DNA of 64,000 nucleotides from Capronia americana (lineage: Eukaryota > Ascomycota > Eurotiomycetes > Chaetothyriales > Herpotrichiellaceae), in assembly GCA_016110215.1 (NCBI GenBank), contig JADWQD010000005.1, forward strand, positions 1,302,001-1,366,000, given 5' to 3'. Position numbers and translations under genes: made by a program. Positions 31,611 to 40,445 of the stretch are shown piece after piece. The notes under the pieces were generated by a model. That model had not been told where the DNA came from. It searched no databases and worked only from the letters and a program-made list of their open reading frames with translations. Each line of letters begins with the position of its first letter. Position 1 is the first letter of the stretch.

Positions 31611-33968
31611 ATGTCCTCCTCGAAAATGACCCAGACCCTTTTGCCTGGCCAGTCTGATCTGGTGATCGTCGCGGAGAACGGAGTGTCCTCGCGGTACAGC
31701 CAGAGAATGACAGAACAAGAGTTGAAAGACAGTAAATCTCTCTTGTCGCGTCTCCACGAGGAGGGGGCAAGCCGGGAAGTCATGATAGAAGAGATCTCGC
31801 GATTGCACGGAAGGCCCATCTCGAAAAGCCAGCTGGACAGGTTGCGAAGAGAGCTGGGGCTAGTCAACAAACAAAACCAATGTTTGGCACAGCCTCAGGA
31901 AGTCGCTCTTGCCACGGAGCCCTTCGACGGGTCTTACCCGGTGCACAACCGAAATCGGCCCAGTGTAACAACCACGGAAGCCTCTGGATATCCCCACTCT
32001 GACCTCCTCGCCGCTTCTGCAACCGAGAACCCTGAGCTGCCGAAGGAGACCGCTACCACGGACGAGGGCAGTACCATGGATTCGCTAGATGCGATTCTGC
32101 GTCTGCTTCAAGTTGAGCTGACGAAGAAGACCGCTACCACGAATGATGGCAGCTTCGCTGATTTGCTCGATACGATTCGGAGTCTGCTTAAGCTACCGAA
32201 GGAGACCACTACCACGAACAATGGCAGGTCCATTGATTTGCTCGATACGGTTCGGAGTCTGTATGAAGTTAATCAACACTGCACCCCGGCTGATACTATC
32301 CACTTGAAGATCCTTCTCATCCACGATGAAGCCGATCCGCGGGATCAACATTCGGTCATCAATTGCTTTCTAGAAGTTCCTATTGACAAGTCAGACATGG
32401 CTCAAGAAGAAGGCACCAGGTCAGCTCCTACCGAAGTTTCCTTAACTCCGGGGTTCGGCTCGGGACTCGTGCGGTCAGAAGACATATGGGGACTTCGCGA
32501 CGATAATGCAATGCTCCAAGAATGGGGATATCGACCTTATTTTCCTTCTGACCGAGCCCAGACACTGAGTCTGCCTTGCATTCGTGGCCATGAATCCAAT
32601 GGCGAAACCATTTCTCGCCTGAATCATGCTGCTACCACACTCCACATCTTACAGGCGTTCAAGCAAGCTTTCGACATCTATTTCCTCATTTATTGCTATC
32701 ATCGCGACCTGAAACCACAAACTCAGCCACCGGGGCCTGAACTCGTATGTGCGGCAATGAATTGTGCCCGATCGGCTTCGACTGTGCCACATGCCTTTAT
32801 CGCACGCTCTGCAGTACGTCGTGTACAAAAAGACATGTTGGCATATTACGGCGCAGAACTGCTAGAGGCTGACAGAACCTGGAAATCATTAGGCAAATTT
32901 CTCCTTAAATTAAGCGGTTTCACCACAGGGGAACCCCAGGAAGACGTTGAAGACATGGCCTTTTGGGGAGCTCATGCCATGATCCTGAGTCACCATCCTC
33001 CCATCAATCCGCATGGGACCGTGTTGGACTATTTCACAGCATATTGGAAAGAAAGCGCTGTGGAACACATCTACAACTGTACCACGACGCTATTTTCAAT
33101 ACTCGAAGGATTGAAACAGGCGGGTGATTTTATTTGCCACAGCGAGAATCGCATCGACAAGTTTGGAAGCAGTTGTACCGGCACGCAAATTGCACAGGTC
33201 ATTTCGTGCCTGATTCTTCGCGATCGGCTCAAGTCACCTGAATCTCCAGCAAGCTCAGAATTATCACGGCTAGCCTCAAATCATGGTCATATCCCATGCG
33301 ATTGGGTTGGGTATACGCCACTCATTATGCCTTTTGTCCTATTTGAATGGGCTCAAAGGCCTGAGTTCAGATCTAGATTCTTTGCCAACCACCAACAGAC
33401 TGCCTTTTCTAATTCTGCTATTATCCTATACGCCGCTGGTGAGATTTGGCAAAACCTGGAGTCCGAATCGACCTACAGAGAATTCATCAATCTCTGCTTG
33501 CGATTTATGGGGCCACCTGATCATCAGCGTCCTGAAGCTGTCCAGACAGTTTCTGAAGACTGGCTGTTCGGAATCGCAGGAATAATGACGAATTCGGATC
33601 CAGGTACCGAAGATTGGCTGCAATCGGTGCCTCATTCCGCCCTCGAAGTTGTGGATGAAATCAAAGCAGACGGCGGGGGGATCGGATCTTCCCTGGCGAA
33701 CAATGCTGTAGATGCATTTTCGATCATCGAATCGATTGCGTCTTCATCTAGATCTTCCACCAACTCAAGCTATGCGTCTTTTCGCCGGCTCGCAAACCGA
33801 CTCAGAGAGACTGTTTCTGCCTCTTTGTACACCCAAACGACCGGATCATCAGGAGGTATCACGTCTCGCAGCAGTTGGAGCTTCAGCCGGGTGACAGGTT
33901 TCCCACGAGCCCCCTCGGTGAGCCAAAGCCTACAAAGTGACTTCCGCGACGTGGCTATGGAGATGTGA
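31611..33968 (+). CDS. Clr5-like N-terminal domain protein with coding tandem repeats
   Basis: An intronless protein of 785 aa from the ATG at 31611 (an upstream in-frame ATG at 31419 would add 64 hydrophobic residues). Residues about 36-83 (ELKDSKSLLSRLHEEGAS.., ISKSQLDRLRRELGL) resemble the Clr5 domain, a short helical DNA-binding-like domain found at the N-terminus of many fungal proteins of unknown role. Residues 142-220 are three tandem 26-27-residue repeats of the pattern LPKETATT..G...DLLDTIRSLL. A large helical region follows (about residues 320-680) with no motif I recognise, and then a Ser-rich tail. It follows the F-box-like array on the same strand but shows no F-box. The Clr5 call is tentative; the function is unknown. 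Confidence 0.7.
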   Translation: MSSSKMTQTLLPGQSDLVIVAENGVSSRYSQRMTEQELKDSKSLLSRLHEEGASREVMIEEISRLHGRPISKSQLDRLRRELGLVNKQNQCLAQPQEVALATEPFDGSYPVHNRNRPSVTTTEASGYPHSDLLAASATENPELPKETATTDEGSTMDSLDAILRLLQVELTKKTATTNDGSFADLLDTIRSLLKLPKETTTTNNGRSIDLLDTVRSLYEVNQHCTPADTIHLKILLIHDEADPRDQHSVINCFLEVPIDKSDMAQEEGTRSAPTEVSLTPGFGSGLVRSEDIWGLRDDNAMLQEWGYRPYFPSDRAQTLSLPCIRGHESNGETISRLNHAATTLHILQAFKQAFDIYFLIYCYHRDLKPQTQPPGPELVCAAMNCARSASTVPHAFIARSAVRRVQKDMLAYYGAELLEADRTWKSLGKFLLKLSGFTTGEPQEDVEDMAFWGAHAMILSHHPPINPHGTVLDYFTAYWKESAVEHIYNCTTTLFSILEGLKQAGDFICHSENRIDKFGSSCTGTQIAQVISCLILRDRLKSPESPASSELSRLASNHGHIPCDWVGYTPLIMPFVLFEWAQRPEFRSRFFANHQQTAFSNSAIILYAAGEIWQNLESESTYREFINLCLRFMGPPDHQRPEAVQTVSEDWLFGIAGIMTNSDPGTEDWLQSVPHSALEVVDEIKADGGGIGSSLANNAVDAFSIIESIASSSRSSTNSSYASFRRLANRLRETVSASLYTQTTGSSGGITSRSSWSFSRVTGFPRAPSVSQSLQSDFRDVAMEM
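32034..32270 (+). repeat. Three in-frame 81/78/78-nt tandem coding repeats
   Basis: Units at 32034-32114, 32115-32192 and 32193-32270 share clearly similar DNA (for example GAAGGAGACC.CTACCACG and TTGCTCGATACG.TTCGGAGTCTG). Units 2 and 3 are the most alike, which suggests stepwise duplication. Copy number can be expected to vary between strains. Confidence 0.9.
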
Positions 33969-34873
33969 GATTGTTTCCAGAGAAAGTATGGAGGTCCTGA
34001 AGACACTGGTTGACAGGTTTGAGAGTTTTGCGTGAATCCAAACCTCCTTGCTTGGCCTCATTTGTTCTGCCTTATTGCAGTCGCGTCGGCGTCGGTAGTG
34101 AATATCTTCAGAGGGACCAAGAGGACAGAGATTGTGTCATATGGTTAACTAAATCAGTTGGCCATGGGGATCCAGGTAGTCGGGTGAAAGGAGCCAGATT
34201 AGGCTCCCTACACTCGGCTCGAGAGGCTCCGGGAACTGGTCAGTCATGTGCGTCGAGGAGTGTATTTCGGGCGCTCTCGGTCATTTTCCCGGTCAGGCTG
34301 CCTTAGACGGCACTCTTACATAGCAGTACCGCGAGGTACAGTACAACGCACTTAACGCCCGACTGGTAAAGGGTACAAAGGCAATACACGGCAACTAAAA
34401 TTTAGCGGCGCAAAGGACTTTTGGGCTGCCGCTCAGGGACAGTGATTAACCGGTTCGCTGAGGCCTGGCCGCAACAAGAGTCTCACCGAGCGGCAGGTCT
34501 GACGATGACTTGGGAAGCCAGATTGGACCTCTCTGTTGCAGCTCAGTCTTCAGTGAGGCTCAGTTGAAGCTCAGGGGAAAACGGCCTACACTTACCCTCT
34601 AGGTAGGTTCGGACCGTATTCGGCATAGGTTTTTCGCTCGCGAGTAATCTAGGTATCCTACTGTAAATACTAGGTACGCGAAAGGCTGGACGCCTGTTTC
34701 AGCTCAGCCGCAGCCGAGACGGCGCCAGCCAACCACAGGCCCACCAATCCCACCAACGACGGAAGAAGCTGAAAACGTTGTCAACTGGACCGGACCGTGG
34801 ATGTTCGCAATATATCGCTTGTGTGTGTGTTACTGTGCTCAGTACAGGTTTAGCATAGCACGACATAACACGA

Positions 34874-34913
34874 CACGACTCAGCACGACTCAACACGACT
34901 CAACACGACTCAA
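34874..34913. repeat. Decamer tandem repeat (CACGACTCAA)
   Basis: Four copies of CACGACTCAA/G in direct tandem, flanked by further CACGACA-type partial copies. Confidence 0.85.
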
Positions 34914-35170
34914 CACGACACACCATAATATAACAACAAACATAATATAACAGACAACGGGCACAATATCGACGGGCGCGACGAGCCACAATAGGATACA
35001 GATATACCACAGCGGAAGGTACCTTCACCGGTTCAACACGACACAACAACCTGGGGGAGGAACTCCCAGCTATATTCCACTCTACTTGACTCAAGCGCTT
35101 CGTCTCGCGCGCGAATTCAGAACCGGAACCGCAAAGTGTACTTTAGGATATCCTACGCGCACGTTACATA

Positions 35171-35210
35171 CCAATCAATCAATCAATCAGTCACTCAGTC
35201 AACCAACCAA
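35171..35210 (+). repeat. Tetranucleotide repeats in a 5' leader
   Basis: CAAT repeats grade into CAGT and AACC repeats and end right before the ATG at 35213, so they probably lie in the 5' UTR and could vary in length. Confidence 0.7.
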
Positions 35211-35212
35211 CC

Positions 35213-36219
35213 ATGCCAAAGGTGCAAATCCACGAACATACGACGTCGTACCACGCCATCACGACCAAGTCGCCGCATGGGTTCCAGTGCTTGAAGAAAT
35301 TGTTCCTCGAGTACGACAACGCGGGTCCCAGTCGGGGGGTTCTGGAGGGGCTTTTGGCGCGAGATTTTGTACGTCACGCTTGCTATTAATCGCATCCATA
35401 TTCATATCCCTATCCATATCACGAACAGTATCACGCATCGGTATCACGCGGCCAAGTGGAGCGTTGGATCTTAATTTCTTACTTTGCTGCTCATCCCTCT
35501 GCTTATGCTAATAATACGATCATATAGACGGACAATGAGAACGAGTCAGAGAGGAGTATTGGTCGCGAGGAAGCTATTGTGAACATCATTTCCAGTCGAC
35601 AGCGATGTTCGAGACATCAGATCGATTTGAAGAGGGCGATTTGTATCGAACATGATGCGAAGAAACAGGAGGTGCTATTTGAGGGGGTTAGGTTCATGTT
35701 GGTATGGTTCTCGCTCGGAGTCATTCCTTTCCATATGATTACAAGCTGACGGGTGGTCAATAGTTTACTGCTGACGGCGACAAGGAAGTGGAATTACCCA
35801 TCGTGGAGGATAAAGGCCAATGGATCCGTGTGCCTTTCTCAGGCCGGATCGAGGTTCGCGTCAAGGAGAATAAATTCTCCATGAAAGACGCGGTAATTGA
35901 GATCGTGGGCAGACGGTGGACAGTCGACAATAGTCAGTTGGTGAAGAGGGAGATGTTGGCTCGGAAGACGGTAGAAGTCGGCTCGGAGATGGGCCCGGCG
36001 AGTCCCATGTCGAATGCAAGCGGGAGCTTGGAGAGAAGCCAGTCGACAGCTACGCCTCAAATCGGGCTGCCGGGGGGGATGAGTGAATTGCCAGCGGCCT
36101 TGTCGGGGCTGGCTATGACTGACAGTAAGAGCCTGCCGCCGTACCCTCATTCGGCAACGGGGACGTCAACTGTTTCAGGCAGCTCGATCGATGGTGGAGA
36201 TAAGTTTCTGAAAACCTGA
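35213..36219 (+). CDS. Conserved-looking hypothetical protein (261 aa)
   Basis: Not recognised. Three exons (35213-35368, 35528-35701, 35764-36219) with introns of 159 and 62 nt keep one frame and give 261 aa. The first 170 residues look like a compact folded domain: KSPHGFQCLKKLFLEYDNAG, a charged stretch with CSRHQIDLKRAICIEHD, and a beta-rich part with VPFSGRIEVRVKENKFSMKD ending VGRRWTVDN. The last 80 residues are low-complexity Ser/Gly/Pro with LPGGMSELPAALSGL. There is no signal peptide or membrane segment. The two splice joins extend homology-like sequence without stops, and donors (GTACGT, GTATGG) and acceptors are consensus. It converges on GEP4 about 200 bp downstream. Confidence 0.75.
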
Positions 36220-36423
36220 GCACATCCTCCTCGAAGAGACCGGTTGTAATCGTACTTGATTCCTGCCTAGGCGGCAAGGAGTTTGGCGTTGAATGGAGCA
36301 GCTGATGTCCGAGGTGGCATCTTCGGTTGACCAACGTCCACAAGTCTTGATAACGGCGAACGTCTGTGATCGTGCCCATCAATGGAGTATCAGCCCGCTT
36401 TGGGGCGAGATTGGGACAACCGC

Positions 36424-37119
36424 TCACGATGTTGAGACTGTCTTTGGCAACGGCGCACTCCTCGCCAACCCGCCTCTCATGAATCTCTCAAACCGACTTT
36501 CCATCCTTGAAAAGAACCCTCTATAATCGCGTCCCGGCGTCTCAGGATTCCGCCAGCCATCTCTTGTCCAAACACTCCAACTGCCCATCTCCCTTGCCAA
36601 CAGAACATCTGTAGCTAATCTGTCTCCCACAACCACAATCTCTTTCGGATCATCGGTGACGCCATGTTCCTTGAAGTATCGCAGAATATCTGGACCACAG
36701 AACGGTTTCTTGCGCTCCGGCTGTTGGCGTAGGACGGGAACGCCTAGCTCCTTCTCGAGTAACCTGGCTTCAGCTTCGTGCTCGGCGGAGGAGGAACTGC
36801 CCGCCGTGTTTGAGACGATGAGAATGCTGTGCGGGCTGTGGGAGAATTCGTCACTTTGTTTTATTTTCTCAAGTTTATTGATATATGCTTGATGGAGCTT
36901 GGTTGTTTCCGGCGGACATAGTGTATTGTCCTTGTCGAGGACCAGGGCACGAATAGTGGGTTTCTTGCCTGTACTGTTGAGAGAAGGAAGCCACAGGCCG
37001 ATTGGGAGTGGGAGTGGAAGGAGAGTAGGTATGGTTCTATGCGGGAGCAGGGATGACGGTTCGCTCAGGGCGTAAGCTAAAGTCAGGCGCAGTGCTGGGA
37101 CATTGGAAAAGAGTGGCAT
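36424..37119 (-). CDS. GEP4: Mitochondrial phosphatidylglycerophosphatase Gep4
   Basis: Gep4 is a HAD-family phosphatase of the mitochondrial inner-membrane matrix side that dephosphorylates phosphatidylglycerolphosphate in cardiolipin synthesis. The product is 231 aa, single exon, started at the ATG at 37119. HAD motifs are all present: ALVLDKDNTLCPP (motif I, catalytic Asp pair), ILIVSNTAGS (motif II), the Lys of ERKKPFCGPDIL (motif III) and EIVVVGDRLATDVLLA (motif IV), followed by the family block GSWSVWTRDG. The N-terminus NVPALRLTLAYAL matches the family's membrane-associated start. It is divergent from SMD3 with about 280 bp between the two ATGs. Confidence 0.93.
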   Translation of the reverse strand: MPLFSNVPALRLTLAYALSEPSSLLPHRTIPTLLPLPLPIGLWLPSLNSTGKKPTIRALVLDKDNTLCPPETTKLHQAYINKLEKIKQSDEFSHSPHSILIVSNTAGSSSSAEHEAEARLLEKELGVPVLRQQPERKKPFCGPDILRYFKEHGVTDDPKEIVVVGDRLATDVLLAREMGSWSVWTRDGWRNPETPGRDYRGFFSRMESRFERFMRGGLARSAPLPKTVSTS

Positions 37120-37400
37120 GTCAGAGAATGACTTGAGCAATAGATTCTAGATGCTTGTTGAAAACTGCTGTGAGTGTTAAATGAGTTGAGTGGGAGGACG
37201 ACGTCAACATCAACATACGGAGATAAGATAAGATTTGCTTTCAGATCTGTAGCCATTTTCCTGCGGTGCGAAGAAACACCTGGGAACAGACCTCCACATA
37301 TAAACTCCAGATCTTCCTGACCGCAATATCTACTGTCGCATATTACTCCGAGTCCCTCGATTACTGAGATCAACGCACGCAAGTCCACCGCCCGCCCACA

Positions 37401-37887
37401 ATGGGCAAACTCACATCAACCATCGGCATACCCATCAAGCTACTCAACGAGGCACAGGTGAGGAACCAACACATGGCACGCGGAGATGAACTTGGAAGGA
37501 GACTAACCTCTGCGCGCAGGGCCATGTCGTCACGCTCGAACTGACATCTGGTCAAGTCTACCGGGGCAAACTTCTCGAAGGTCCGTTTTGCGCCTTCAGT
37601 CCGCCTCCACTCCCACCACCCACTCTTGCAAAAACTGCCACTAACAATTCCCAGCGGAAGATAACATGAACGTCCAACTCAAAGACATCACTGCCACTGC
37701 CCGCGACGGCCGCGTTTCGCATCTCGACCAAGTCTACATCCGAGGCAGCCACGTCCGGTTCTTCATCGTCCCAGACATGCTTCGGAATGCGCCGATGTTC
37801 CGATCTAGGGGAACAAGAGGACGAGGTGTGGGATTAGCGAGAGGACGAGCGACGGTCAATCGCGCACGGGCAGGAAGAAGGCAGTAA
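37401..37887 (+). CDS. SMD3: Small nuclear ribonucleoprotein Sm D3
   Basis: Sm D3 is one of seven Sm proteins that ring the Sm site of U1, U2, U4 and U5 snRNAs in the spliceosome. Three exons (37401-37457, 37520-37580, 37655-37887) with 62- and 74-nt introns give 116 aa, near the usual 110-126. The N-terminus [20 protein letters not shown], the Sm1 motif with [17 protein letters not shown] and the Sm2 motif [16 protein letters not shown] are all present. The tail has RG dipeptides ([14 protein letters not shown]), the usual targets of symmetric arginine methylation. Small 5' exons split by introns are usual for fungal Sm genes. Confidence 0.96.
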
Positions 37888-38637
37888 ATGGGAGGTCATT
37901 GCGAGAACTAGACCTCATATTTGAATCCAATGGAATAGACTGCGCCCAAGGTCCAACGCTGGCTATGGGCCACGAATTCCGCGACGAGAAGAGGATGCGA
38001 AATGCTTACGAAGGAATTGCATGACACGAGCAGGGATGCCGGCAGGCACGAGGGAGACAGATACCGGTGAGGTGCCGCTCTCATGGCACCGGGCGTGCAT
38101 ATTGGGAGCCCACGCCTCAATCAAGGTGGGAACGGCCAGTCATGGTGCTGAACCTCCAGAGAGACCGGTTTCCGCACAGAGATCCAGCTCCATGACGGTG
38201 CCAGTGATGAATTACTAGTCGACCGACAGCGGAATGGAACGTATGTAGCCTTGCTGACGAAGGGATTTCAAAGCCTCGCCTGACCCGCCAAGGCTGAATA
38301 TAAATTGGAAACCGGTCATAGACTTCATACTTCCGCCACCACTTCCGTTCCGTCTATCATATTCGCAACGTAAGCCCATTCTGAACCAAGAATCCAAAAC
38401 GCACAAAACTCGTATACATGCGCCTTTAGCGAATTCTGCAAAAAGCGGACGGAACCCATCCGAGAACCCAAGCATACTCTGAGAGCGCTTCAATGCTGGA
38501 CATCACCTTCTTCATGGACTAGCTTACTCTCCGATAAATCCAGAGCCGAACACACAAAAACACATACATACATACGCAGTAAACGAGCTCATCCGAGTAT
38601 CGAACGTCTAGGAGAAACAAACGCCGCCATCAAGGCC
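37888..38637. other. Intergenic region
   Basis: About 750 bp between SMD3 and the next gene, both on +. No gene or repeat that I can support. Confidence 0.4.
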
Positions 38638-40134
38638 ATGTCATCTACGACCCCTCCATCATCCCAAGTAAAAGCCTCATCACTCCGTCTTCTGGTCCTT
38701 TCCCCTAGCACTAGTTCCAACTTTTCTGGGTCAGCGTCAACCTCACCCTCGATCTCGATACCTACGGCGCCCCTCTTCCCAGCCTTCCTCGAAGCAATCA
38801 CCGGGTCGAAGCCATCCGCCGACGTGACGACTTTCGCCGGCTACACGTCTCACGCGCCATTACGGTTAACGACGAAATACTACGCCCGAGACGTGGGGAT
38901 ATGGTGCGACGAATTACCATCACCGACGCCGACGCCTCCATCTACGCGAGCGTCTCCCGCCCAAGTATCCTCCTCGGCGGGAGAGAGTGATTCAAGCACC
39001 GTGCATGACTCGAAGGCCGAGAGCGAGAGGTTGAGCCAAAGCACCTATGAAACCAAGCTAGACGCAAATACAGATAGAGCTACAGATACAGATACCGAGT
39101 CGAGACCGACAGACCCAGACCCAGAACCAGAACCGACTCTCAAAGACTGGACATTGCAGATCCTCTCCCCGGAGGCACGAGAAGTCCGCGCCGTGATCGC
39201 CGGGATTGTCCTCCTCTTGCCTACCACTGCATCGCCATCGCCATCGCAGGGCAAAGACCGAGATCAAGAGGCATTCATCCAGTTCATCCGCACGGCACAC
39301 ACCCTCCGCGAAGCCATCGAGGATGAACTCCCCGGTCGGGATATCGCCTCCCTAGTCGTTCTGCAGTCTTCGTCGCCTTTCTCTTCTGCCGCCGCAGCGA
39401 GGAGGAGGGATGTGCTAGACCATGACCCTCTCGTCGAACAGCTCGAGGAGCGGTGTCTCTCAGAGGGCTATCTGGGGTGGGAATTCGTGGCGTGGGACGG
39501 CGTTCGCATGGCCACTGCGTCCGCTTCGGGGGATGTTGCCTTAGCTTCGGGGGAGGGTTCGGGTTCAGATTCAGTGTCGGATCAAGCACAAGCGGCCAAG
39601 GGTCATGACGACGAGGAGCAAGAGCAAGAGGAAGTCGAGAGGAACGAATTCGGCGAGAAAACCGGTCTACCGCGCGTGCTCGAAGTTCTGGAAGCAATAG
39701 ACTGGTCGGCCGATCCGGATCTCGGCAACCGAGACGAAACCGAGGGCGGGGCATTCGACTTTGACTTTAACGACGACGACGACGGCAGCCGTGTTGGATT
39801 GCCAAATATACGACCCACGCGTAACGGGAGCGGTAGATTCACCGGCCTAGACTTCGAACTCCAGCGTGAGATGATGGAGTTGAAGATGAGCATGCTGGGT
39901 TGGGGGGATGATGAGGATAATGAGGACAATGGCGAGGCTGGTTCGAGGGAGACGAATCACGGTGATGGTGATGATGAGGACGTCGATGTCGACGAGGAAT
40001 CGCAGATCGAGCGGCTTCCTGGCCTGGTTGAGCGAGTTGTTGCCATAAGAGAGGCGGGACAGGAGATGGGCCAGGATGAGAGGGAGAGGTTCGCGAAAAG
40101 GGAGATTGCGAGGATTATGAGGGAAATGGGATGA
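38638..40134 (+). CDS. Irc6 / alpha-gamma-adaptin-binding protein p34 (AAGAB)-like
   Basis: A 498-aa intronless protein resembling fungal Irc6 and animal AAGAB p34, which bind clathrin adaptors and assist AP complex assembly. N-terminal residues 1-90 start with a beta-strand and degenerate G-domain-like loop (RLLVLSPSTSS; no true P-loop Lys) and continue ITGSKP...TFAGYTSHAPLRLTTKYYARDVGIW. Residues 90-170 are a disordered Ser/Thr/Pro/Asp insertion. EVRAVIAGIVLLLP and a helical block follow, then an acidic region with several D/E runs (around residues 320-460). The C-terminal block IERLPGLVERVVAIREAGQ matches the adaptin-binding domain. The assignment rests on the C-terminus and general layout. 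Confidence 0.65.
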   Translation: MSSTTPPSSQVKASSLRLLVLSPSTSSNFSGSASTSPSISIPTAPLFPAFLEAITGSKPSADVTTFAGYTSHAPLRLTTKYYARDVGIWCDELPSPTPTPPSTRASPAQVSSSAGESDSSTVHDSKAESERLSQSTYETKLDANTDRATDTDTESRPTDPDPEPEPTLKDWTLQILSPEAREVRAVIAGIVLLLPTTASPSPSQGKDRDQEAFIQFIRTAHTLREAIEDELPGRDIASLVVLQSSSPFSSAAAARRRDVLDHDPLVEQLEERCLSEGYLGWEFVAWDGVRMATASASGDVALASGEGSGSDSVSDQAQAAKGHDDEEQEQEEVERNEFGEKTGLPRVLEVLEAIDWSADPDLGNRDETEGGAFDFDFNDDDDGSRVGLPNIRPTRNGSGRFTGLDFELQREMMELKMSMLGWGDDEDNEDNGEAGSRETNHGDGDDEDVDVDEESQIERLPGLVERVVAIREAGQEMGQDERERFAKREIARIMREMG

Positions 40135-40445
40135 GGCGATCTCGAAGACAAGATCAATGCACGGGTACTGTGGAAGGTAACGTGTGATCACGACAGTGAC
40201 AACCACATGCATTACTCTTTCGACTGCCAATAATATCGACAATATCCATACAATAATGTACAGGCGTTGCTGCCCTCCGTCGGGGTACGTGGTCATACAT
40301 GTTGCCACTCTGGCTCCACCAGCAAGATTTCACACCCATGACCTTCAGAGTACAAGCAACTCCATCCATGCAATGCTTAGGAGTAACATATCATGAACAC
40401 ACGAGACATCCATGGTCCCTACCAGGCGCCATCCGAGCAAGGCCT
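40135..40445. other. Convergent intergenic region
   Basis: About 310 bp between the stop codons of the Irc6-like gene (+) and MIP1 (-). It must contain both 3' ends; no other feature seen. Confidence 0.5.

Larger units (their letters stand above)
33969..35212. other. Intergenic region with simple repeats
   Basis: About 1.2 kb without a gene. It holds a decamer array at 34874-34913 and tetranucleotide runs (CAAT then AACC) at 35171-35210 just before the next ATG. Confidence 0.5.

Noticed and set aside
39284..39754. 156-codon minus-strand frame inside the Irc6-like gene
   Set aside because: Arg/Pro-rich shadow of a low-complexity acidic coding region on the other strand.
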